From Aquatica leii (Eukaryota; Arthropoda; Insecta; Coleoptera; Lampyridae): 64,000 bases of DNA. Location: positions 178,297,027 through 178,361,026 of the forward strand of contig CM069432.1 of the NCBI GenBank assembly GCA_035610365.1, in the 5' to 3' direction. Both the position numbers and the translations under genes were made by a program. Shown here one piece after another: positions 13,020 through 24,000 of the stretch. Under the pieces are notes generated by a model, which ran no database searches, was not told the DNA's origin, and saw only the letters and a program-made list of their open reading frames with translations. How positions within the stretch are numbered: position 1 is the stretch's first letter; the number at the start of each line of letters is the position of its first letter.

Positions 13020-13718
13020 AAGGTTAGGCAAATATATATAGAAAGATTGTCATATCTTTTGAACCAAGCATGTTAGGGAAATAATGAAATGTGTGTTGTA
13101 AATAGGGTTATTTAAGGAATTTAAACAGATAATTCTGGCCGTAATTTGATTATTGGGTAACAGACAAATACTTTCTTTTTTTTAAATGGAAACCTATAGT
13201 TTTTATTTCAAAATATGATTCATCGATGTAATTTTTGTGTATGAACCCAATCAAATTTAAGATGTATTCGAAAGAGATTTAATTAAAAACGCGATTAAAA
13301 TAGTGTGTACAATATGCAAGTATCTAAACGCGCATGTCTGGTGGGTTTTTTATTATAATAACGCACAAATAGAAATGCAGGTAAGTAAGAGGTGAGTCTT
13401 ACTGACAGCGTTAGTACTTAAATAATAAATAACCAACTAGACATCAGCGTTCAAATACTATACGCACAATTTGAATCATGTTTTTAATTAAATCTCTTCC
13501 GAATACACATATTTTATTGGATTCATAGACAAATTAATTACATCGATGAATCACATTTTAAAATAAAAACAATACGTTCCTATTTAAACAACAAAAATAA
13601 TTGTCTTTCTTCAAATTCGTTAAATAACCCCATGTAAAAAGCATATTTTATTATTTGGGTAACATGCTTGGTTCAAAAGATATGAAAATGTTTCCATACA
13701 TTTGCCTTAACCGGAGTA
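13020..13718. mobile_element. Fold-back (long inverted-repeat) element inserted in the Tigger-like copy
   Basis: The left end starts GGTTAGGCAAAT at about 13022 and the right end finishes ATTTGCCTTAACC near 13715. The arms match inward for roughly 250 bp: ATATCTTTTGAACCAAGCAT near 13052 and, inverted, near 13675; ATTCATCGATGTAATT near 13220 and, inverted, near 13540; GAGATTTAATTAAAAAC near 13275 and, inverted, near 13488. Only about 150 bp of unpaired middle remains. No coding capacity, so movement would depend on enzymes supplied by other copies. Confidence 0.7.
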
Positions 13719-13830
13719 TAAGACGTATTTAAGTTAATTGTTATTCTAAGAACCCATATGCCTTCAAAATATATGGATAAATAAATAACACTGCAAAAAT
13801 AAAGTTAAATAAAGCAAACCGGACAAGAAA

Positions 13831-14500
13831 ATTAATAACATAAACCGAAATTATTATTATAAACGGTGTTTTTTCAATGTAGTAGGATAACGTCCGGCCC
13901 ATTCTTTAATAAAGTGATATCCATGATTCCAATAAGCTACGTGCACTGTACAATATAGTCTAATCAAATCAGTATTTACACTACTACAAACATCGTATTT
14001 GAAATAGGTATCTTTTCTCATTGCAAAAATAAAATCCGGATTGCTACCATCATATCGTAAAAGAATAAACACAAGTACTTGACAAAAAAATGTATTGGAA
14101 ATAGGAAATACCCGTTCTGAGTAAGAATATTTGAGACAAAATATACGTTAAAAATGTATTTGCCGTGACTAATTTACACATCTCTCAATACTTAATTACA
14201 TTGGAACAGGCTTAGTTCGTTTGTTCATAAGTTTTATATATACTCGAGAGAAGTGGAACTTTGAAATGTAAATAAGCGGCTAATAGACAAATGTCAACTA
14301 ATGTCAATCAACGATGAAGTCAAGTATGATTTATTCCAAAACAAACAAAAATGGTGATATTTCTAGAGTACTCACAATTTTCATTTGAATAATGTAACGA
14401 CGCAAAGCGATAATCTTTCGTGGCAACGACTATATTACAGAAATTTCTGGTTTTATATTTTGGTAATATAAAGATCATATAGTAGACCATTATAAAAAAA
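13831..14500. other. Gene-free interval downstream of TOP3B
   Basis: A 71-codon minus-strand frame (14072-13857) contains FIKEWAGRYPTTLKKH, which reads like protein but resembles nothing I recognise. A ~19-bp segment around GTCAATCA(A/T)CGATGAAGT occurs at about 14305 and again at about 14530 as a direct repeat. Confidence 0.35.
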
Positions 14501-14506
14501 TTTATT
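14501..14506 (-). promoter_or_regulatory. Candidate TOP3B polyadenylation signal
   Basis: AATAAA on the minus strand, about 87 bases beyond the TOP3B stop codon and the first such hexamer I noticed after it. Confidence 0.55.
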
Positions 14507-14592
14507 TTTTAAAATCTTACAATTGCGTATGTCAATCATCGATGAAGTACGATCGTTATTTGTCGTTAAACAATTACTGGCATTAATACGTA

Positions 14593-15058
14593 TTAAACAA
14601 AATAAGCAGCTAATTGAGACATCTTATCCTTAGGTGGTCTAGGTTTCTTCCTACCACGTCCACGTGTGTTCGACTTGTTGACAAAATTAGCACGTTTACT
14701 TGCAACTGCCTTATGCTTTTCGACCAGATTGAAAAACGGAGGTGAACAAAAAATACAACCCGTAAATTCTACAGCGCTGTTAGGCAATTTGCTTTTATCT
14801 TCTTTATATTCAACAGTGACAAGTTGAGATCCACAGGTACATACTTCATCTTGAACGGAGACTTTGGAAGCGTCATCAAAAAGATGAATGATAATATCAC
14901 ATTTATTACAACCAAGTTTCCATTTAGGTGCCGAAGCGGGATCTAGAACCAGTATACCTCCATCGCATTCAATACAATTTGATACACCGTTAGCGTTTAA
15001 ACTATGAGGGCAAGTTGGATGAGTGCACGTATTACAACCAAATCCTTTCTTCATATCT
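14593..15058 (-). CDS. TOP3B: TOP3B exon 10, C-terminal tail
   Basis: Residues 697-851, separated from exon 9 by 5,970 bp. Starts RDMKKGFGC; holds the cysteine pairs CNTC, CIEC, CNKC and CIFC; then the basic RGRGRKKPRPPKDK stretch and the conserved end, SQLAAYFV. An upstream ATG at 15087 is in intron sequence and is not a start; the acceptor at 15060-15059 restores the split arginine codon. Confidence 0.95.
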
Positions 15059-18000
15059 CTATAAAAAAATTGTTTCAGTTTAATCATTATATAAATATGT
15101 TATAGTAAGACAACCCAATGTTAAAAAAGTGCCTCCAATATTTGGAGGCAGAAGCCATTACTTTGGATGCAGTTAGTCAGATGACGCAAAATCTTAGGAT
15201 TACGATTATTATGATTGCAGTGATTTGGTAGACAAACATGAGGTTGAGCTTTTTAAATGTAGATGGCGATGCGGCAAATTTCTATTACATCAGTATAAAA
15301 TCAAGTTTTATTTGAAACATCTGAAACTATATGTATCTGCATTTCTTATATAAACGTACTTTAATAGTAAACAAAATGTATTTACAATGATAATGAAATG
15401 GATAAATCATAGTATCTCATTTTTCAGCTTCTTTTGATTCATTTTCATCCATTAACTTTTTTTCTGAAATCTTTTTAATGTTTTGACAAACAAATGCTCG
15501 TATAAAAACTTTTATTCGCTTAAGTAAATACGTACATAAATACCTGTTATCAGCTGTTAATAATTGAATTTATTGTTATCTGAAAAGCTTTCTTTTTGAA
15601 ACATTCTTATGAAAAGGATCTAATTTTGAACACGCTTGTTTGGTAAATTGCATATAATTTGAAGTTCACAATAGTTTCATTACTGCCACAAAATTAAATC
15701 TCGTCAATAAGTGTTTTTTTATCGACGAGACCAAAGTTTAAAAAAAGGCCCACGAAGCGGGGAGATTTCTAATGGTCGAGTTCGCCAAAATGTCTTATGA
15801 AACGGATGTTCATACTACTTTTTCTATTTTGAAAATTAAATGTAAAAATAAATGTAAACTACATATTTAATTTTAATATTTCACAAAGAGGTGTATCTTA
15901 CGCCAGTGTTTTAAATCTGTTTAGAAATAATACATGGAGCAAACATAACAAACATTACTAAAACCACAGATAAATAAGGTATACAGATAGCCAACGTATA
16001 TGAAGGTTTTGGCAGTTAGTACGAATACAAAAATGTTAGTTAACTATAATATTTGTAACGTACGAAAAATCAACGACAGATGGCAAAGTAAGAAAAATTG
16101 TTTTGAGTAGCGGATAAAATAATCATCACAACTTTGATATAAATTGTCTTTTCTTTGACAGATGGTGTACTTGTAGTAGTGACGTAATAAAATTCGAAGA
16201 AATTATCTTAAAACTTTTACGGGGTTGTGACTAATAATGTTTATGTACGGTAACTTTAATGTCGGTTACATATCAGCTGAATCGTCGACTCACAACAACA
16301 GAAATTTGAAACTGTTAAATTTTGCTGACTATTAATAATCAAATACAAAAAATGTAAAGTTTACGAAAAATACAATGATACAATCTTTTACTGATAATTA
16401 AGCTGTAATGTAGGCAACGTATACATATAAAAAATATTTTATTAAAATAAAAACCAATATAATAGATTTAATTAAATAAATTAAACACCAATAAAAGAAT
16501 TAAACTATATTAAATAAATGCAGTGCACGCCGCTTAATAGAATCACACTTAGGGCTTTTGACAACAATAACCAAATGATTTTTTTATTGATTAGAAACGA
16601 GTAAATACATACATGAATACATACAGCGTGTATCGGATTAATTTAAAAGGTGAAATTATAGCATCAATAGAAAGCAAAAAATAATGTTCTAATGCAACAT
16701 TTCAAATATTTAAATTTGGAGCCAAATACATCGAAAATTACGGACATCTTACATTTATTACTGCCCTAAGTTTATTGACACTGTAAAATAAAAAAAATGA
16801 AAAACGATGTTATAAAGATGTTATGATTAGAGGTGAGTGATACAGTATTTTGTGCATCGAATATATTGATACCACTACTCAGACCTAGTTATGATGTTTA
16901 ATTTAGTTCTAAGAACTATATATTTTTTCTCAGTAATTTACTGACATCAAAAACAAATACAAAATAATGTTATCACAACGTTTTTATTCTAAGAACTACA
17001 CGAGTACACTAAAAACAACTAGAAGATAACGTAGATGCTTAAATGAGGTTACGTTACGTAGGTCAGTTAATATACGTACTTGAATAAATTAATAAATGCA
17101 CTGCAAACATAAAGCTATACCACAGCTATACATGCAAAACGGCATTCTATTATTTTAAGTTTTAATTGAGCAGCAGGATTCAGCTGACTTTTTATGTTGT
17201 ACTTAGAATGTGCAACCGATGCAAAATACGGAAAATACATTGTTATCCGATTCTTAAAACTTACTTAATTGAAATGGAGGGTACGTTGAAGAGGATATTT
17301 TTAATGCAGATGACGCAAAACTTTTCTTTAAATGCTTATTGTTTACTAAAGAAATAATGTGCATGCACACCACTAGTATAAGTTTACTGGACGCCATTAG
17401 AGATCTCAGCAAAATATGGAATATCAATGTAAAACAGCAAGCCATTATAAATTATTTTCAAAAAGCAGACATTCTTAAACATGATTTTCAAGAAAGAGGA
17501 GTCAAATTTGATTGGAATGAAGATGATTTTCTTCCACTATCTTACTCAGTTAAAATTATTTTGAGCTTTATATGCAAGTTTCTCAGATATCAACGTATGG
17601 CATTTAAAAATTTCGTTAACGTGTACAAGAATTTCTGTATAATCGGTATAATGCAACAACACACAGAAAAAAATTTGGAGAGCGTTATTGAAAATATGTC
17701 AGTATAGTTAGAACTGCCTTTTTTGATAAACTAAAAAACATTGTGCTGAATTGTGTTCAGCATGTGCTACCTTGCGCCGCAAAAACAATTTCCTTTTTTC
17801 CATTTGCTGTTTTCACAAAAACCATCAATTTTTACGAAAACAGGTAGACTCGTTTTTTTCGATGAAATCAAAAACAACTAGTGTGCTGAAATTGTGCCCA
17901 TTATGTACTACTTTGTGCCGTAAAAACAATTGTTCTTTCTTTTTATTTGCAGATTTTATGAACCAAAAAAAAGTTTTTACGATAATACATAGCTTCGCCT

Positions 18001-21000
18001 TTTTCGATAAAATGAAAAGTAACTATTGTGCTGAGTAGTGCTCAGTAAGTGCTATTTTGTGCCGCAGAAACAATTTCTATCTTTTCACCATTTGCAGAGT
18101 TCATAACGACAAAATTATTAGTATTATGATAGTAGTCGATAGTAGACGTTGTCTTTTTGTTTTATACAAAATGAAAAATGACATCTTACTGTTTATTGTA
18201 CTACACTGAAAACAATCCGTGTATACATTTAAGATTACATGTCTGTAATAGTAAAAAATAATAATTGCAATAATAGAACGGTTCGCCTCCTGGTAAACAA
18301 TTAATTTTAAAGTTTGGTCAAATTAATGACCCCTTCTTTTAGGAGGTTGGATGAAAGCAACTACTTCAGTAATTTGCGACGTTTCGTGTGTGAACACTTC
18401 ATCAGGCTCCCTCACACTGAGTCAAGTAATTTTTGATATAATTAAAATAAAAAAGAAACACATTTAATTAAAAACATGATGTTTTACGTACATCGTGCAC
18501 TTTTACACTAACAAAGAAAGCTACGAAAAGTGGATTTTGCAAACAGAATCACCAAGAGGGATAACTTGTACTGTATCTACAAATCCTACATTTCCCAAAC
18601 TGTGGTACGCGTAACACTAGTGATACACGACACCGTGCTTGGTGGTACTGAAAAGAAAATGAAACCAAATTGTTTTTCCTAATAATTTTAAAAATAAAAT
18701 ATTTTAAAATTAAGAGAAAAAAAAAACAATTTGTTGTTTCATAAAATCTACATATAAAAAGAAATAAAAATTATTTTACACATACTGAGCACAATTCAGC
18801 ATACTAGTAATTTTTGATTGATAGTCTTCGTAAAATAAATGAGGGAAAAAAGAAATTGTTTTTAGGGCACAAGATAGCACATACTGAACACAATTCAGCA
18901 CAATAGTAATTTTTTAGTTTATCAAAAAAAGTGGGACTAACAACAAGCAAGTAATGGATATTTGCATATATAGTATATTAACTTCTAAAAAAAAAATTAG
19001 AAAATGAAAGTGATAGCGTGGAATAATTTGAACAGGAAATTACCATCTCAACATTTCAAGAAATCTTGTATATCGAAAAAATGAGAACTTTATTGAATCA
19101 AGAGAAAATGTGCTAAATACGTGTTTTCTTATTATAACGTTTTTACTAGTAAATTAATGACAATAAATTATTTTTTCAAAAATTGACAAATTATCTATAA
19201 CATGTCATTTTAGTTCAATAACAACAACCAATTTATTATTCCGTTTTAGTTGGACTTATTGTTATTGTTCCGATATAATTGTACATTTTTTGACATTTGT
19301 GTAACTTTCGTAGATTTAATTTGATTATCATTTATATATACATTCTTGTTAAATTATGTAAGAATTATAATATACTTAGAGGGGAATCTCCTGTATATAA
19401 ACTTGGAACACAGTTTATGGCGCCCTACAACGGTTGTGGGGAAAACAAATAGCGCGAATTTTAAACTTAATGTGTGGGTGTGGATAGCACCCATTGTTAT
19501 TAAAATTATTTATTTTGAATGTTTTCTTGTTTTTGAAAGAATAGTTATGAAAATTGTCACTTTTTTATAATTATGCATTAAAAAATGCGACTTATTTTAT
19601 ATAACATTTTTATTTGCACAAATACTATATAAATAACTTCCAGTTTCATTCGAATCAACACCGTGTGAATATTGTAACAACTTTTCTTTAAAACGAATAT
19701 GAAAAACTTCAGTTTTTAAATAGTAATAAACGTTAGAATCAAACACGTGTAAAAATAACTTGCATTATTTAGTCGATTTTATTCGAGAAATGCAATTCAG
19801 CGTTTTTAGCCTTCAAGGTACGAAAAAGAGGGAAATAAAATTTGCTGTGTTTGTATTTTTTACCGATAATTATTACATAGTGGCCTCTAACGGTTGTGGG
19901 GAAAAGTTAAAACGTTATTCCTTTTCTCTCAATTGAAGTTACTCGTCTACAAATACTTAGTTTATGATTATAATTTTATAACTTGAAGCACCTTAGGTAA
20001 AATGCGTATTTGTCATCATGAAATAAGAAGCGTAAAAAATCGTGTGTTCACTTTCCAGCAATTATACGTGATCTTTGTATAAACAAATGTTGAATTCGAT
20101 ATACTTACAAGATAACGAAAAATAAGATAAGACTCACAATAATTAGAATATAACGATATACATACAAATATTTAGCCATCTGCAAACAAATAGATGTACC
20201 ATAGTTACAAAATCTCTACAATTCATTTTCTGACTATTCTTTGGGTAGCGCTATTACAGCGCTAATCTCACAAGTGTGTTGCCGCCAAACTAATTTCATT
20301 TGGCCGCCAGAAAAGTACCGTCCAATTTAATGCATGCGGTTGGCTATCTGTATACCTTATTTATTTGTGCTAAAACTAATTATGCTCCTATTTAACTGTA
20401 TTTGTTAAAAAATCGTTTAATCAAAAAATTATTAAATAATTTATCTTCGAGTTAATATGTAACTCGTTCCGTAAGTGATTGAAGAGTAGACTGAGGTTGC
20501 CTCAACAGTGTTTGTGGTAAACTAAATACAGAAGCTTCAAAAATTATACAATTAAGAATTGCAAATTGATTATTAAAATCATGAATGCATGTAAAGAAAA
20601 GTTGAGAACGGTATAAAATAATATACAGAAAAGTTCAAAAATGTAATTAGAATGCAATTTTATAATTTTTCTATTAAAAATCATCAAGCAATATGTGTTT
20701 AAGTTTAATGCTCAACTAATACTTTCTGTTCATTTAATAATGAACGGCAAATGAAATCAAAGAAAATATACATGTAGCAACTGTATTTGCATTTTGTCAC
20801 GTCTTGTTTATGCTTGCTGATAGCAAACTCACAGAATAATATCTTTGAGTACAATTTTTAAATTAGGTTTAGTGACATCTAATGTTGCGTAGCATTATTC
20901 AAAAATTTTATATATTGCAAATTAATTATATTAATTAATTTTGCAAAACTTGAGTTGGAAATGTCTTATGCACAAAAATTCGCTATATCTGAAAATAAAT

Positions 21001-24000
21001 GTGATTGTAAGCAAAAAAATTATAGTACCTAAAAGGCGGATTATTAAAACAGTATGGACAGAACGTGTAACTTTTTCCTTTTGCTCCAGCAGACCACGTT
21101 AACAGTTCAAAATCATCTAAAGGACATTTTAATTCCTTATAAATTTTTATGTTTCCATTTTGAGGTAAATTGTAGGTCTCGTCACAATGTGGACAGTATA
21201 AACGTACAGGTTTCGCTTGTATCAGTTTCAAGTACCTTCTGCACTTACCGCATCTTAAAAAAGGTATTTAAGCGTATATACAGCAAATTCAACAAATCCT
21301 ACCTAGAATGCGCTTTTCCAGATGCACTTAATGGTGAAAATGAAACTTCAAATAATTGATCCATGCCGTCAATATTCTGAACAAAATATTGGAATTTCAA
21401 ACGAAAAATTTGTACTGTATGATTCAATACTGCCGTGAAATTCGCTTTCCCAATCGCTATCAAATTAAGTTGTTTTTCTAAAGCCGAACGCATTGTAGGA
21501 AGTACCAACTGAGGATCAATCTAAAATATTCTTTAATATATTAAGTAAAAAGTCGAAATAAAACAATACTTTTTGATATCCATGAACTAAAACAATTCCT
21601 AATGTTGTTGGAACTAATCTACGTCCTCCAGTTACTGTAACGTAATTTCTCTGACAAATGTTATTAATATGTACAGGAATAGAAGCATCAGTGCCTATTC
21701 CATGTTTTTCCATCAAAGTAATTAATTCAGCTTCAGTTAAATAATCGGGAGGACCCGTTTGGCGTTCAATTAAACGAATATCGCTTATTGGCACCATTTC
21801 GTTATCTTTGAAAGTTGGTACAATTTCATTCTTTCCAAAAGCCTAATTAAAATAAATACCAGATTAATTACTAGTTTTAATTTATTGTAATATTTACCTG
21901 CCATGTCATAACAGTAGTATATCCAGGATCTATTAGTGTTTTCCCTGTTGCGGAAAATGTTTCGTCTTCAATCAAAAATGTCGTGGTTGTTGAAAGATAT
22001 GTACAATCTTTTGCTAAAGTTCCAATAAAGTGCCTGCATATGTATTCGTATAACTTCCAAGCGTCTCCTTCTAGTTGATTTTTTGAAGCTGTTTTCATTG
22101 GTGTTATAGGCGGATGATCACCTAAAATTAGATGACGTTTATTCGTTTCAGATCAAAGCTGATAAACTTTCGATAAGATAATAGCACCGAAGATTTGTAG
22201 AATGGAATAAGTAGTAACAGTAACAGTTAGTCGCGAGTGTTAAATCTATAAGCCTGTATACGTGAAACATATTTAATAATATCGAATAAAAGGTGGAAAT
22301 TATCAACATGCACAATAAAAAAATTCCCGTTAAAGAAATTCAAAAGCATTTCAATTTTGAAAAAACGCAGGTGTATAAAGCAATAAAATACGCAAGATGA
22401 AGACAATATGATAAAGATCAAATGTTAATAGTTTCGGTGATGCTATCAATTACTAAAACATATTCAAATTTTTGTGTCGGGTTTAGGCGAGAGTGATTGT
22501 TTTATTAAAACTTTTAATTTAAGGACTAAGTTTATCTATGAACTTTTAAAATAAATTTTTGCGACTTATCATTTTATTTTAAAAACCATTAGTATTAAAA
22601 GAAATTATTTTAACTAAAACTTCACAATGCAAAAACTTGTATAAAGCAGAAAATTTATTTGGTTCCGGCAGTTTCCGTTTACCAGGTTTCATTTGTACCG
22701 TTACAAAGTAAAAATTCAGGCAGTCTAGTCATAAGTCCATAAGACACTTGTAAACATAAATCGTTTAGTAAGTAAGTTGATTTTGATTATTAAATAATTT
22801 TTAACGGTAAAAAAGACTTTCAAAATTCTTTTCTGGTAAAATTTTTCAAGATTTTATTGTTACAGGTTTAAAATTAAGTATAACTTTTTTGAATCAACTA
22901 GAGATAATGTTTTATTATATTTAGATAGGATTAAAAAAAATTGGACTACAAATTTCTGAATATGCGTCAAGCATTAAACATTTTAGATTTTCTGTAAATA
23001 AATATGTAGTACGTACAAACAGTTTTACATATGTCCTATATGAAATTTTTATGATTTTTAACAATACGCTTATTAAGTAACTTCGGTTAAGAAGTTAATA
23101 CGTCAATAGTCCCTCGAGTTACTTACTAAACAATTTACACTGTACGTTTATGTGACTACAGTTTAAAGCCGACATGAGATGGTTTTTATACAAATAAAAA
23201 TTAATTCGACGTTTTGACATGTTTGAGTCATAATTAAAAATTTAATTTGGGTTTAAGGATTGTAATATTAAATTTTACTACCTGCATCATGACCTTTTCT
23301 TGGTTTGTTTATTCCTTGAGATAGAATTTGAGTAGCTTCAGAACCCCATTCACTGTTACCGGTTTGCTGTTGAAGGGTACCACTGTAATAAAAAAAAGAA
23401 ATATTTTCCAAATAATATTAAAGTATTATTCACAAACATCAAATCAAAATTTTCTGGGTAGCTCGTAGTTTCAGTACGAGGATAACTAATATACCCTTGC
23501 GTATATAATTTTTCTGCAATTTGCATTGCATGGTGAGGACCCATTCCTAAACCAGAACTGGCTACTCTCATTAACTCTACCGTATTTAAAGCCAATGGTC
23601 TAGACTTACTCATTTGTTTACAAATCATGTTTATAGCTCTAAAAAAATTTTTTCAATACCTCTCTTGAACAATTCAAGCACATTACTTAGCTTCTTTTTG
23701 ATCCCTGATCATGTGAAGAAACATTAGAGCAATGTCTCTATCAAAACATCTCACTCTTTGCCAATCTAATACAAATTCTTGGCCTTCTTTAGTCTTTATT
23801 GTAACCTGTAAAACCCAATACGTTTCAGGTTTAAACGTTTGTATTTCATCGTGTCTTTGAACACAAAATCCTAAGGTCGGTGTTTGACAAGGACCATAAG
23901 AAATCAATAATGCATCTAAATCGCCATAACGACCCTGAAAAAATTTGGTTTGGAAACGTGTAAATGCGCATCCAATCCGTAAGTCCAGTTCTTGACGTGC

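Larger units (their letters stand above)
7882..13830 (+). mobile_element. Tigger-like non-autonomous element split by two later insertions
   Basis: A CAGT-type terminus (CAGTGGACGCCGCTTAATAG) starts at 7882, directly after a TA dinucleotide, the target normally duplicated by pogo/Tigger elements. The sequence 7882-8111, 12870-13019 and about 13719-13830 matches, in order, the element that starts at 16521 inside TOP3B. It resumes on the far side of the gypsy element (GAAAATTACGGAC at about 12883 and 16733) and of a fold-back element (TTATTCTAAGAAC at about 13740 and 16985). The right terminus could not be defined, so the end coordinate is approximate. Confidence 0.6.
17707..18941. mobile_element. 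1.2-kb inverted-repeat element with tandem units in its arms
   Basis: The left end (GTTAGAACTGCC, then TTTTTTGATAAACTAAAAAA) is matched in inverted form at the right end (18941 inwards). The left arm carries three tandem units of about 140-147 bp starting near 17741, 17880 and 18027, each with GTGCTGA...TTGTGCCGYA and an A-rich tail; the right arm carries inverted copies of the same unit near 18928 and 18800. No transposase is encoded. The centre (18240-18480) is different sequence that includes a hammerhead-like core on the minus strand. Confidence 0.7.

Noticed and set aside
15059-15087. ATG at 15087 as a start of a separate 164-residue protein
   Set aside because: The bases before 15058 are intron; the acceptor there joins perfectly in phase to exon 9 of TOP3B.
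21054-21359. Plus-strand 101-codon frame
   Set aside because: It is antisense to TOP3B exons 8 and 9, which have clear protein homology and splice sites.
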